Positions 47,464 to 57,074 of a stretch of DNA of 61,408 bases are shown here, in pieces. Position numbers and translations under genes: made by a program. Source of the DNA: a virus; the IMG/VR virus record IMGVR_UViG_3300029258_001409, positions 1 through 61,408 of that record; one strand, given 5' to 3'. The first letter of the stretch is position 1. The number at the start of each line of letters is the position of its first letter. The notes beneath the pieces were generated by a model. The model was not told the origin of the DNA and did no database searches. It worked only from the letters and a program-made list of their open reading frames with translations.

Positions 47464-47725
47464 GTTCGCGTTTCGTCAGTTCTACGGATTACCGCCACTC
47501 GATCCCCGGTTTCTCGGGATGTCTCATTGGGACATCCTGGTGGAGCTCCGGGCGCTCGAATTGTGGCGTGAGGACACGGGTGACGAGGAGTACAATCGCT
47601 GGTTCCAGCGAGTCCAGCAGGACCCGGAGGAATTCAGGCGGACAAGGGAGGAGGACCAGGCCCTGATCGACAGATTGGGTCTGGGCAGGGGTAAGGCCGA
47701 TGCCAACGGGACCGACACAGGATGA
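47402..47725 (+). CDS. Tail assembly chaperone, frameshift extension (107 aa)
   Basis: The frame is open from TTC 47402 and reads FVTEMLTNLDRLAERL, then PEFAFRQFYGLPP and WDILVELRALELW, typical of the second half of tail chaperones. GTG 47405 and ATG 47414 lack a ribosome site. It is most likely made as a 216-residue fusion with the upstream protein by a +1 frameshift. Confidence 0.65.
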   Translation, partial: FVTEMLTNLDRLAERLAASPEFAFRQFYGLPPLDPRFLGMSHWDILVELRALELWREDTGDEEYNRWFQRVQQDPEEFRRTREEDQALIDRLGLGRGKADANGTDTG

Positions 47726-49751
47726 GCTCGATGTAGGTATGAAGTTCGTGGCCGAGGGGTCTACGATCAAACCGACCCTCGATGACATCAAGCATACCAT
47801 TGACCAATGGGCTCGGGAGGTTGGGGAAGCCACGCAGGAGGGTTTCGCAACCAAGGACCGGATGGAGGACATTTCGAAACTCCATCGGTTTGCAAGGGAC
47901 GACCTGAAACAGTGGGCCCAGGAAGCCCGCCAGATCGCCCAGCAAGACATCGCCCGGCTCAAAGAGGAAATGCGAGCTGCTGGTGGAACCCGGAAGATGG
48001 ACCTCAAGGATCAGATCGCCCAGCGGAAAGAATACGCTCGGATGGACGAGGATCTGGTCCGGGAACATGCCGCCAAGATCGCCATGCTGAAGCGGAAGAC
48101 CGAGGGCCTGGAAGATCTACCGGAGGGGCCCACGTCGCTCGTGGATCGCATGGGGGGAGTCGCTGGCGCCGCCAGGGGCCCACTCGGGATGGGAAAGATG
48201 CTGGCCGGGGCCATGGGGTTCGGCGGAGTCCTGGGGGCGGGCGTTTTCCTCGCCCAGGGCATTGCCCAGGCACGGGAACTCGACAAGGAGCTCGTTCGCG
48301 TCACCAGGCGGATCGGAGACGTTCAGAAGGCCGCCTATGACGTAGGCAGGGAGTTTGCCTATACCCGCCAGCAGATGCTCCCCTTGCTAGAGGCGTTTGC
48401 GGAAGCATCCACCTACGCTGCCAGCATGAGGGGGAAGGGGGAGGGCCCGCTGGAGGAAGGCGTCTACGCAGCGACGGGCCTCGCCCGGTATTGGGGAGTT
48501 CAGCCGCAGAGAATGGCCCAGACCCTGGGGCGGCTTCAATACCTTACGGGCTTGAAGGCTGATGAACGCTTCCTCGGGCGCCTGAGCAGTCATCTCACCG
48601 AGACATTCGGCCCAGACCGAGCGAGATTGCTCGCCATGAGCACTCTCGAAGAAATTTCTGGCATGGTCTCCGAGGCGCGGGGCATGGGAATTCTGACCCC
48701 GGACCCCAATCTCGCGGCCGGATACCTGTCTCAGCTCCAGAGGCTCCAGAAAGACCGCCATTTCCCGTTTCTCCAGGGTTACGGGGCGAATGTCCTCAGC
48801 AAGCTCAATCAGGCCATCATGTCCTCCGCTGGCCCGCTCAGGGCGTCTCTCGAAGCTGCCCTCCGGGAACAAGGGATCTCAGAGCCTCCTGTTTGGCTGG
48901 AGCAGCTAGGCAAAGGAATCTATGGTGAAATGGGCCCAGAGATGCTTCACGGGGCTCTCGGGCTCATTTCGTCCCGGTATTGGGAGACGAACCCGGAAAC
49001 CGGGGAGCGTCGCCGGACGCCTGGCTGGAAGGGTATTGCCGCCAAGTGGTTCGGAGACAGGATTGGCTCCGAAGAGCTGGGGTTCTTGATCGAGAACCTG
49101 GAAGCACTCAGGCCGGAAGCTGTCCGGGGCTTCGCTAGTCGAGCAGGAGAAGACATCCTGAAGGAACTCCGGGACACCAAGACACAAACGATCAGCCAGT
49201 GGGACCGCATCGAGAGCTCCCTATCGGAGATCCAGTCCGCAGTCGGCATGGAGATCGCCGGGACCCTTCTGCCGAAGATCGTCGGCGTCATGGAACGATT
49301 CACCACGGGCCCGCTGGCGAGGATTCTCTTTGGTCCATCGGACGAAGATCGCAGAAAACAGGTCGAAGGAATGATCGGGCGCCTGAATACGCCGCTGGGA
49401 AGGACTCAGTTGGAGGCTGCCCTGAACGCCGCGGCTGGGATCGGTGTCGGGGGGGAGCTTGGGGTTGCTCAGGCCCTCATGGGCGGCGCAGCGATGAAGT
49501 GGCCCTCTTTGTTTGCCTGGATGGCGCCAGAGCGAGCTTTCGCACCGGCGGCCTCTATGCAGATGATTGACCAGCTCCGGGCCTCCTGGGGCATGGTCCC
49601 TCCGGGAGGGGACATCGGTTCATGGCAGCGCATCCAGAGGCTTTTCAACGGCGTTGGGGAGGCCGCTGGACATGCTACCACGAATCTACTCGAGCTGGGT
49701 GTCACCGCGGATCCTTTCACGGAACCGACGCAGCCCGTGAATGAATGGTGA
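47700..49751 (+). CDS. Tape measure protein (683 aa)
   Basis: It is a long helical protein directly after the chaperones. An N-terminal coiled-coil region (about residues 20-140) is followed by a hydrophobic Gly/Ala-rich segment (MLAGAMGFGGVLGAGVFLAQ, about 163-182) and more helices. It sets tail length and is ejected with the DNA. By rough proportion, its size implies a tail of about 100 nm. Confidence 0.85.
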   Translation: MPTGPTQDELDVGMKFVAEGSTIKPTLDDIKHTIDQWAREVGEATQEGFATKDRMEDISKLHRFARDDLKQWAQEARQIAQQDIARLKEEMRAAGGTRKMDLKDQIAQRKEYARMDEDLVREHAAKIAMLKRKTEGLEDLPEGPTSLVDRMGGVAGAARGPLGMGKMLAGAMGFGGVLGAGVFLAQGIAQARELDKELVRVTRRIGDVQKAAYDVGREFAYTRQQMLPLLEAFAEASTYAASMRGKGEGPLEEGVYAATGLARYWGVQPQRMAQTLGRLQYLTGLKADERFLGRLSSHLTETFGPDRARLLAMSTLEEISGMVSEARGMGILTPDPNLAAGYLSQLQRLQKDRHFPFLQGYGANVLSKLNQAIMSSAGPLRASLEAALREQGISEPPVWLEQLGKGIYGEMGPEMLHGALGLISSRYWETNPETGERRRTPGWKGIAAKWFGDRIGSEELGFLIENLEALRPEAVRGFASRAGEDILKELRDTKTQTISQWDRIESSLSEIQSAVGMEIAGTLLPKIVGVMERFTTGPLARILFGPSDEDRRKQVEGMIGRLNTPLGRTQLEAALNAAAGIGVGGELGVAQALMGGAAMKWPSLFAWMAPERAFAPAASMQMIDQLRASWGMVPPGGDIGSWQRIQRLFNGVGEAAGHATTNLLELGVTADPFTEPTQPVNEW

Positions 49752-51084
49752 TGGGATGGAAGCACGGAAACTGATGGGCAATCCGTATGTTCGCGTGACC
49801 TTCGTGACGAAGCAGTCGGCGGGGCTCTCCGCTACGACGCGTGTGGTCTCGCTGTCGATGCGGAAGCATCTGCGGGAAGCGGCGGGCTCATTCACGTTGC
49901 AGATCAAGCCGCGGACACGCGGAGAGCTGGAGCAGTGGGAGAACCTTCTGGAGCCCATGGACATCATTCTGATTCAGTTCGACCCCGACTCTGCCGCCAT
50001 GCTCGGACTGATCGACCGCGTGGGCAAGGGGCGAGTTGTCGCTGAGGGCGGCCAAGTGACCCAGGGGCTGACCATCTCCGGGCGGGATTTCGGGAAGGCG
50101 TTCATCATGGATACGGTGGCCTACTTCCCGGCACTCGTGGGCTCTGACACTGTTTGGGAGGAACGCTTTCCACTTCCCCTCATGCGGATCACCACGAAGA
50201 GCTTCCGGGGAGGCACGGTCAAAGAGGCCCTGCAAAGCATCTGGAATGACAGTCCCGTGGCGAACAAGGAATACGCTCAGGCGGCAGGGGCCACGACATT
50301 GCGGCAGTACATTGACGTGGGCGAGAAGATCGAGACTTTCCCAGATAGTTTCGTCTGGAATGAAGCATTGGCGATGTTCACCGGATCAATCTGGAACTAC
50401 ATGGAAACGGTGCTCGATCGGGCATTTTACATGATGTATGTGGACACGGCTGCGGCTCTCTCCCCTCGCCCGAGGGCGCACCTGGTTGTCCGTCCGTTTC
50501 CGTTTGATGAGACCGGAGATTTCTCCTGGCGCAGCGCCCGGACATTCGCCAGGCCCGAGATGGCCTACCATGAATTTACGGCGGCTGACTTCCTCGAAGA
50601 CAACATCGCTCGATCCGACACGGACCAGCGGAGCGTGTTCCAGGTGATGCCCGAGGGTTGGATCATTGGTGCTGAAGAAATCCTTGAGAGTTTCGGCCCC
50701 CGCGTCGATGACGATCTGGTGAAGGCATACGGATGGCGTCCGATGATCGTTCGCACCCACCTGATGCCGGACGGTGCATTCACCTTCACAGACAACAACG
50801 AAAATGTGATGCTGGGCCAGAATACGACGGCGATCGACCATTGCGAGACGTTCAGGGACCGGCTCTATGACTGGCATCATGAGAATGCGAAGCTGTTTGG
50901 CGGGACAATCACCATCCGGGGATACCCGCTGGCGCACATTGGTGATTGGTGCCTAGCGCGATGGGATGGCCGATCGTACTTCATCGAAGGTGTGGAGCAT
51001 CAGTGGCGGATGGATCGGGCTCCGTTCAGGACAGTCCTGTCCGTGAGTCGTGGCAAAACGAGAATCATGCCGGGGGTGTCGTGA
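49741..51084 (+). CDS. Baseplate hub protein, gpD/gp27-like (447 aa)
   Basis: ATG 49741 and ATG 49756 are both possible starts. The N-terminal barrel (TRVVSLSMRKHLREAAGSFT, then MDIILIQF) and GLTISGRDFGKAF are typical of hub proteins of contractile tails. The C-terminal half contains VRTHLMPDGAFTF and a closing beta region. The hub joins the tube to the spike encoded next. Confidence 0.75.
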   Translation: MNGDGMEARKLMGNPYVRVTFVTKQSAGLSATTRVVSLSMRKHLREAAGSFTLQIKPRTRGELEQWENLLEPMDIILIQFDPDSAAMLGLIDRVGKGRVVAEGGQVTQGLTISGRDFGKAFIMDTVAYFPALVGSDTVWEERFPLPLMRITTKSFRGGTVKEALQSIWNDSPVANKEYAQAAGATTLRQYIDVGEKIETFPDSFVWNEALAMFTGSIWNYMETVLDRAFYMMYVDTAAALSPRPRAHLVVRPFPFDETGDFSWRSARTFARPEMAYHEFTAADFLEDNIARSDTDQRSVFQVMPEGWIIGAEEILESFGPRVDDDLVKAYGWRPMIVRTHLMPDGAFTFTDNNENVMLGQNTTAIDHCETFRDRLYDWHHENAKLFGGTITIRGYPLAHIGDWCLARWDGRSYFIEGVEHQWRMDRAPFRTVLSVSRGKTRIMPGVS

Positions 51085-52838
51085 TGTCTCGTAAGGATCT
51101 TGCACAAACAGCAGTGGTGAGGGCCAAGGTTCCAGGGCGCTTCAACCACATATCGGTCTCCAGGACGTTTCCTGCGCGCGTGGTAAAGCTGAATCCGGCA
51201 AACCTGACTGTTGACGTGGGGCTGGCCCTTGGCGGAAACCTGAAAGATGTGCCGGTCATCTGGGCTGCTGCTGGGTATACCCACGGCAAAGCAGTCCTTC
51301 CGCGCATCGGGGACTTGGTTCTCGTGTCATTCGGCTCGGGGAGCCCAATGTCTCCCCTGGTTGTCGGGAGCGTTGCAGAGCCTGTCCCGCAGACGAATGA
51401 GCTCTTGCCTCTATTCAATCGAGAGGACCTTGCTGGTGCTTCTGATCCATCCGACGATGTTTCGAAAGCAGGTTTTGGCTGTCCGACATGCAGCCCTGAG
51501 AAGCGCCGCCACAATTTCGAAGCAGTCATGGAGATCCTGGATGCTACCTGGACGCCTCTCGCAACCACAAAGGATGGGGAGCCCAATACCGTCGAGACGG
51601 ACTTATGGCTGGAAGCTCACCCCGCAGGCAATTTTTCTCGGATGGACGAGCGGGGCAATGTCGGACAGTGTGTCGAGGGCAATCTGGGTCTGATGATCCA
51701 GAATGGCGGGGCGTTCGTATTACGACAGAGCATTCGCCCGGGCCGGGACCTGGAAGGCGAAGTGCAGTTCGAATTCTTCGTCGATCGACTGACGGGAGAG
51801 GTCCTGTTCGTTCTGGACCCCAAGTCGCCGGAGGAGAAATACCGGCGCCGTGCAGTGATGACATTCCGTGCCGAGCGGGGTGTTCTGGTAAGCACGAACG
51901 AGGAGGACACATTCCCTCCCGACACGATTCACAATGGATACCTGTATTTCAGCGGGGGACGCGGGCTGGCCCTGAGCGCAGGGTTCGATACTGATGAGCT
52001 CGAAGTCCGAATGCCGGGCGGACGGGACAATGAGGATCGGATGTTTCTTTCCGCCAAGGAAGGCATGGCCTTAGACACAACTGGAGAGAAACCGGAGGCC
52101 GGGGAAAAGGAAATCAATCTCAAGGCCCAGGAGAAAATCACCCTCACATCCAAACTTGGCGACATCGAGGTTGAGTCGGAGCTGCAGAGCGTTCTCGTCA
52201 CCGCGCTTCAGAACTTCATCGCGACGGCGACTGCCGGGGATGCGAAACTCGTGGCTACCGCTGGGGGCATTTTGCTCCAGGCGCTTGTCGGGAACATAGA
52301 GGCGCAAGCCACCGCTGGCGACATCAAGGCCACGGCCACGGCGGGCGACATCGACGTGAAAGCAACCGCTGGAGACATCAGCATAGAGGCCACGGCCCAG
52401 GACATCACGCTGAAGGCCCCCCTTGGCACGATCAATGAGCAGGCCCTGACCCTTTTGAAGTTGTTCATCCCCCTGATCGGATATATGCAGATTGATTCGA
52501 TCGGGATCACGATCACCGTTTCGGTGGGCTCGTTGTTGCTAACTTCGCTCATTGGTCCGGCGACATTGAGCGCCGGGACGATCGTTTCGATCAATGCTGG
52601 CGGGTCAGTGGCCGTGAATGCCCCGCTGGTCGGCGTCACTGCTGGGCAGATGTATGTTGCTGCCTCGCAGATCTCTCTGGGCGGTGCTGGGCCTCTCCTG
52701 AGACTTCTAACCGAGGCGTTCATCGGTCTGTTCAATGCTCATGTTCATACGTGCCCACATGGCGGCACTACATCCGCTCCGGTAACTCCGATTACCGTTG
52801 CGCCGCCACAGGTCACGACGATTACAACGGCAACATAG
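51084..52838 (+). CDS. Baseplate central spike protein (584 aa)
   Basis: The ATG overlaps the hub stop (TGATG). An OB-fold like gpV lies at about residues 35-95 (KDVPVIWAAAGYTHGKAVLP, RIGDLVLVSFGSGS). A triple-stranded beta-helix region includes nine-residue repeats of the type ATAGDI-x3 (about residues 395-450). The tip has HVHTCPHGG, an HxH metal site as in gpV-type spikes. It is the membrane-piercing needle. Confidence 0.85.
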   Translation: MSRKDLAQTAVVRAKVPGRFNHISVSRTFPARVVKLNPANLTVDVGLALGGNLKDVPVIWAAAGYTHGKAVLPRIGDLVLVSFGSGSPMSPLVVGSVAEPVPQTNELLPLFNREDLAGASDPSDDVSKAGFGCPTCSPEKRRHNFEAVMEILDATWTPLATTKDGEPNTVETDLWLEAHPAGNFSRMDERGNVGQCVEGNLGLMIQNGGAFVLRQSIRPGRDLEGEVQFEFFVDRLTGEVLFVLDPKSPEEKYRRRAVMTFRAERGVLVSTNEEDTFPPDTIHNGYLYFSGGRGLALSAGFDTDELEVRMPGGRDNEDRMFLSAKEGMALDTTGEKPEAGEKEINLKAQEKITLTSKLGDIEVESELQSVLVTALQNFIATATAGDAKLVATAGGILLQALVGNIEAQATAGDIKATATAGDIDVKATAGDISIEATAQDITLKAPLGTINEQALTLLKLFIPLIGYMQIDSIGITITVSVGSLLLTSLIGPATLSAGTIVSINAGGSVAVNAPLVGVTAGQMYVAASQISLGGAGPLLRLLTEAFIGLFNAHVHTCPHGGTTSAPVTPITVAPPQVTTITTAT

Positions 52839-52850
52839 GAGATATTCCGA

Positions 52851-54464
52851 ATGGCCGGACTTCTCGATTCGCTTGCCAGAGGACAGTTGACGCTGAACAA
52901 GTATACCCTTGCATTGGCATCAGGAAGCGATGCCCCGAGGGCTTGGACTTTCTACGTCAACCCCGAGAGCGTGGTCGATGATTTCCCGTCCAGAACCATG
53001 ATCGGCCATACGCTGGCCGGGCCATTCGCCGAGGAGTACGGCAGAGCTTCCGGGACGATCACGGTATCGGGCACAACGGGATTCCGCTACAGACTTGGGC
53101 AGGATGGTGTTCTGGATGGGACTGCCCAGCTTCTCAAGATGTACGAGCTCTGGCGGGACTATCAAACCTCTAAAGAAGTCACAACATTCGCTCCCGCCTT
53201 CAACGATTACAAGGCATACTGGTTCGATTGGGACAAGGGGCTTCATTTCTGGGTGGTCATCGACCACTTCTCTATCCGCAAGTCCGCCGACAAGCCGCTG
53301 ATTTACCACTATGATCTTCGGATGCGGACACTCGGGAAGCCTTCTGAGGCAGATTCCGCGGGCGATGTCCTGGTGGACTACTTCCGCCAGTTAAACACAT
53401 CGTTTCAGCAGATCCACGAGCGCCTGGGGAGCGCGATCGACCTACTTCAGGGCGTTGCGTCATGGGCCGATACCGCGGGGATGATCTGGTTGGAGGCAAA
53501 CACCTTCGCCCAGGATCTCAATTCGCTCGCCGCTCAGGTCGCGAACGTGGTCAACGGCTTCACTGATGCTACAGGCGTTGACGCCTCGCTGGCAGCCTCT
53601 CTCGCTTCGCAGGCCCAGCAGCTTTGGGAGCAATTCCGGGACAATCAGCCGAGCGATCCCGAGATGAAAGAGGACCAGGCGGCGGTTCAGGAGGCGTTGA
53701 GGATGGCCGGGACCGGATGTAAGTTGGCCTCACGATGGTCGAGGCAGTTCTATGAGCCAGCCCCCCGTCCCTGGGGAGAGCCCACGGAGGAGGAGATTGC
53801 CGCCGATCCGGCTACCATCATCCAACAGTACCCCGCCCGCATTCAGTATGTCGCGCATTTCCATGAAACGATCATGGATCTGGCGGCCAGGTTTCTTGGG
53901 GATGCCGATCTCTGGCCGGTCATCGCTTTTGCGAATGATCTGGCTCCAGATCAGTTGGAGACCACGGACATAGGCGGAAGATTGCTGAGTATCCCTGCCC
54001 GGCAGGATGAGACGATCATTCCACTGAATCTCCTGGTCACGCGGACAATCTCCACGGATGACATCTATGGCACATCTCTCAAGCTGAATGCTGATTTCGA
54101 CTATGTTGTAGACGAGAATGGCGGCCTGAAAACGGTGAGCGGGCTTGAGAATCTGGCGCAGGCGCTGAGAATTGCCCTGGAGACCGGGCGGGGGGAGCTG
54201 GCGCACCATCCATTGTATGGGACCCATATTCGAGAGTACATCGGAGGGGGCCGCACGCTGATGACTGAATCGGCTTTGGCCGCAGAAGTGGTGCGGGCCA
54301 TGGAGACAGAACCTCGCGTGTCCAGTGTGATTGGAATTCCGACTCTCACTATCAACCAGGACATTATCAGAATCGAAGTGGATGTGCGACCGATAGCGTC
54401 TCCGAACCCGATGGTGTTCGGATACGATCTATTCATTGGCGGGCTGGTCGGTGGACTTGTATGA
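52851..54464 (+). CDS. Baseplate protein with LysM-like and gp25/gpW-like domains (537 aa)
   Basis: Three parts are visible. An N-terminal baseplate domain (FYVNPESVVDDFPSRTMIG) is followed by helical sequence. A LysM-like motif lies near residues 330-385 (YVAHFHETIMDLAARFLGDA, then LLSIPAR). The C-terminal gp25-type wedge domain (from about 400) has DFDYVVDENGGLKTVSG, ALRIALETGRGEL and HHPLYGTHI. The gp25 part initiates sheath assembly. Fusion of these usually separate genes is notable. Confidence 0.75.
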   Translation: MAGLLDSLARGQLTLNKYTLALASGSDAPRAWTFYVNPESVVDDFPSRTMIGHTLAGPFAEEYGRASGTITVSGTTGFRYRLGQDGVLDGTAQLLKMYELWRDYQTSKEVTTFAPAFNDYKAYWFDWDKGLHFWVVIDHFSIRKSADKPLIYHYDLRMRTLGKPSEADSAGDVLVDYFRQLNTSFQQIHERLGSAIDLLQGVASWADTAGMIWLEANTFAQDLNSLAAQVANVVNGFTDATGVDASLAASLASQAQQLWEQFRDNQPSDPEMKEDQAAVQEALRMAGTGCKLASRWSRQFYEPAPRPWGEPTEEEIAADPATIIQQYPARIQYVAHFHETIMDLAARFLGDADLWPVIAFANDLAPDQLETTDIGGRLLSIPARQDETIIPLNLLVTRTISTDDIYGTSLKLNADFDYVVDENGGLKTVSGLENLAQALRIALETGRGELAHHPLYGTHIREYIGGGRTLMTESALAAEVVRAMETEPRVSSVIGIPTLTINQDIIRIEVDVRPIASPNPMVFGYDLFIGGLVGGLV

Positions 54465-54489
54465 TTCACCCCGCCTGGAGGAGTGAACC

Positions 54490-55578
54490 GTGGGTGCGAA
54501 TCTGGTGGAGTTCAAAGATTTCCTGGAGTGCTGCGTTGACTTCATAGCGCATCTCGAAGCCAACGACAGCCCGATCACCGACTTCTCGATCGGAAGCCCC
54601 GCACGGACGGAAATGGAGGCGCATTGCGACGGCCTGGCTATGAATTGGTATGCTCTGCGAATTCTGGAGCGGGCGGCCTTCGCTGCGACGGCCACCGGGG
54701 ATGCCCTGGATGGTCATGCCTACACCTTCGGAGGGATGACCAGGCGTCCATCTATGCATTCGGCGGGTATCCTTCGCTTCGCCAGGACTGAAACCGGAGC
54801 CCCCCTGGAGGTCCCGGTGGGAACAGTATGTTCCACCAACACAGGGCTCCAGTTCATCACGATAGAGGCAGCCAACTTCGCAATAGGTGAGTCCGCCGCC
54901 GATGCTGCGGCAATCTCCACGAGCAATGGCATTTCTTCCAATGTCGGGGCCCATCGGATCACCGTAGTGATTTCGGCGGTCTCGGGGATAACGGGTGTCG
55001 ATAACCCCATCCCGTTCTCTGGTGGTTCTGATGAAGAAACAAACGAAGCCCTGCGCTCCCGCATCATCGCTGCGTTCGGTGTTCTGGCGCATGGGGTCCC
55101 AGAGAGCTACACCACCTGGGCCCTTGCTGCCGATTCGCTTGTATTCCGGGCTTCGGCCTGGGGCCAGTTGCGGGCATCTAACTCCGTGGATATCTACATC
55201 GCGAGTATTGACGGAGTGGCCGGCTCATCTTTGGTGGATGCTGTTCAGGCATATATCGACCCGCGGAGGCCCCTCACAAGCAATGTTCTAGTGGCTACTG
55301 CTGTCCTGGTGGATGTCGATGTCACATGCACGGTCTACAGCGACTGGTCCAAGGACTCTTCCGAGCTAGAGGCGGATGTCGAGGCAGCCATCATCGCCTA
55401 TCTCAATTGGCGAACCTGGGACTTCGGAGGCGAGGTTACAGTGGCGGGGATTCTGGGCGCCATAACGGCAGTCGATGGTGTACATGATGTGACTCTCAGT
55501 GTTCCGTCGGCCAACATCGCACTTGAGCCCGACGAGTTGGCTACTCCTGGTGTCATTGCAATCACGGTGGTGGAATGA
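54490..55578 (+). CDS. Baseplate J-like protein (362 aa)
   Basis: The GTG start lies after TGGAGGAG. The P2 gpJ/T4 gp6-type signature is clear: DFSIGSPARTEMEA, then GAHRITVVISAVSGI, SDEETNEALRSRI and the C-terminal DVEAAIIAYLNW. It forms the wedge ring of the baseplate. It follows the gp25-like gene, the usual order. Confidence 0.85.
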   Translation: MGANLVEFKDFLECCVDFIAHLEANDSPITDFSIGSPARTEMEAHCDGLAMNWYALRILERAAFAATATGDALDGHAYTFGGMTRRPSMHSAGILRFARTETGAPLEVPVGTVCSTNTGLQFITIEAANFAIGESAADAAAISTSNGISSNVGAHRITVVISAVSGITGVDNPIPFSGGSDEETNEALRSRIIAAFGVLAHGVPESYTTWALAADSLVFRASAWGQLRASNSVDIYIASIDGVAGSSLVDAVQAYIDPRRPLTSNVLVATAVLVDVDVTCTVYSDWSKDSSELEADVEAAIIAYLNWRTWDFGGEVTVAGILGAITAVDGVHDVTLSVPSANIALEPDELATPGVIAITVVE

Positions 55579-56630
55579 TGGGCAACGGCGAACCTGTAGT
55601 GAAGCGGGGTTTCATTGACGCGGGGCTCGATGGGCACCAACGCTGGCGCGCTGACTGGAGGAAGATCTTCAATGGGATGTTTGTCTCCAACGTCGGCTCC
55701 GGCAACACACTCTCGGGTTATGCCGATCGGTTAGGGGCGATACTCGGAATTCCCCGGCCAAGCGTCGTTCGTCCCCATAGCCAGACGGAGACCCGCCAGA
55801 CTCATGATTTCGAGTACCGGATCATGCTTTGTAATGCGATGGCGAATTGGGACCTCCGGGGATCTCCATCGGCTTTCAAGGAATATCTGGCCTGGTGGAC
55901 ATGGGTGAATCCCATCATCGAGGAGGCGTGGGTCGAGGGAGCCTGGGTTTGGGTTGTGGGAGAAAGATACGTCGGAACAGAGCCGCAGACCATTGTGGGG
56001 GGTGTCTTCGACATCTTCACCTGGATCTGGAACATGCACAGCGGGACTCCTGCGGAGAGGTACTTCATCACACAGGATCATCTGAAAACACACTTCCCCC
56101 TCCATACGAGCATGGGCTGGGGCCGCACGTCGAGCAACCAGTCAGGTGTGGCGGCTCCGGTCAACGGTCTCACCGGGTCAAGCGCGGAGGGCTATGGGCT
56201 CATGTCATTCGACGAGGGCCTCGATTCTTTTGTGATCGCCCCCTGGCAGATGGTGGGGTACGGTAGCCCGGGAACCTTCTACTGGCGCCCGCCTACGATA
56301 GACCGGGAGCAGGGGCACGAGGCCCAGGAATGGTTTGCTGACTGGCACACCCTGCTCAGGCATGACATTGCCCACCTGTTCACAATCTGGGGACAGTGGA
56401 GAGATGCCGACTCAGGTTCCGGGCCCTGGTCCGATTGGCAGGACGTAGATCTGAATGGCAACATCAACGGAAAACAGTTCGTGCAGTTGAAGATCTTCGT
56501 GGACATTGCTGGAGAGGAAGGCTGGGGCCAGAGCGAGAAGCAGGCGGTAGTGGATGGTTTCGCATTGGTGTACGCGTGCGCCAAGTGGCTCACCCCGGCA
56601 GAGGCAATCTGGCTTCGACCACCGGAGTAA
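55578..56630 (+). CDS. Tail protein I-like baseplate protein (350 aa)
   Basis: ATG 55575 and 55578 are consecutive starts overlapping the J stop. Position after J, and an N-terminus with LSGYADRLGAILGIPRP, suit a gpI-type protein that attaches tail fibres. The C-terminal half is Trp-rich and beta-like (GPWSDWQDVDLNGN, GKQFVQLKIFVDIAG). The match to gpI is by position and pattern only. Confidence 0.5.
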   Translation: MGNGEPVVKRGFIDAGLDGHQRWRADWRKIFNGMFVSNVGSGNTLSGYADRLGAILGIPRPSVVRPHSQTETRQTHDFEYRIMLCNAMANWDLRGSPSAFKEYLAWWTWVNPIIEEAWVEGAWVWVVGERYVGTEPQTIVGGVFDIFTWIWNMHSGTPAERYFITQDHLKTHFPLHTSMGWGRTSSNQSGVAAPVNGLTGSSAEGYGLMSFDEGLDSFVIAPWQMVGYGSPGTFYWRPPTIDREQGHEAQEWFADWHTLLRHDIAHLFTIWGQWRDADSGSGPWSDWQDVDLNGNINGKQFVQLKIFVDIAGEEGWGQSEKQAVVDGFALVYACAKWLTPAEAIWLRPPE

Positions 56631-56633
56631 ACG

Positions 56634-57062
56634 ATGCCGATCATCGAAAGAGCGGTTGCAGTCGTCTACAATGTTCTGGATCTCCCGCTGGACCTGGGAA
56701 CATTAGAGACGGGTTTGGCCCTCAATGCTTATGGTGAGATGTACGTGGAGTCTGGTTACGAGGACACAGACCTGGAATTCACCAGCGCCGTGTCAGATCT
56801 CGGTTCGGATTACTCCTCATACACCTTTGCGATAGACTGGTTTGGCTGGAAGCTGTCTGGCGCCACAGTGACCGTAACCGGCGAAGTTCGAGCGGGAAAT
56901 GTCGCCACCCCGGACGAGACTTGGACAAGCTGGAGCAGTATCGCCGTGGATGATCCGCCCGTAGCCAGCAAGCGGTATCAACAGATCCGCCTGACGATCA
57001 ACAGCGACGACACAGAGAGTTTTCGCCTGCATCGCATTCACTGGAAACGCTTCGAGTCGTGA
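56634..57062 (+). CDS. Tail fibre-associated beta protein (142 aa)
   Basis: It begins three bases after the previous stop. The sequence is beta-rich (ATVTVTGEVRAGNVATP, QQIRLTINSDDTESFRLHRI). It resembles the C-terminal half of the preceding protein, where a similar WSDWQDV and KQFVQLKI pattern occurs, so an internal duplication is possible. It is probably a distal tail component. Confidence 0.5.
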   Translation: MPIIERAVAVVYNVLDLPLDLGTLETGLALNAYGEMYVESGYEDTDLEFTSAVSDLGSDYSSYTFAIDWFGWKLSGATVTVTGEVRAGNVATPDETWTSWSSIAVDDPPVASKRYQQIRLTINSDDTESFRLHRIHWKRFES

Positions 57063-57074
57063 GAGGGGGCCGCC

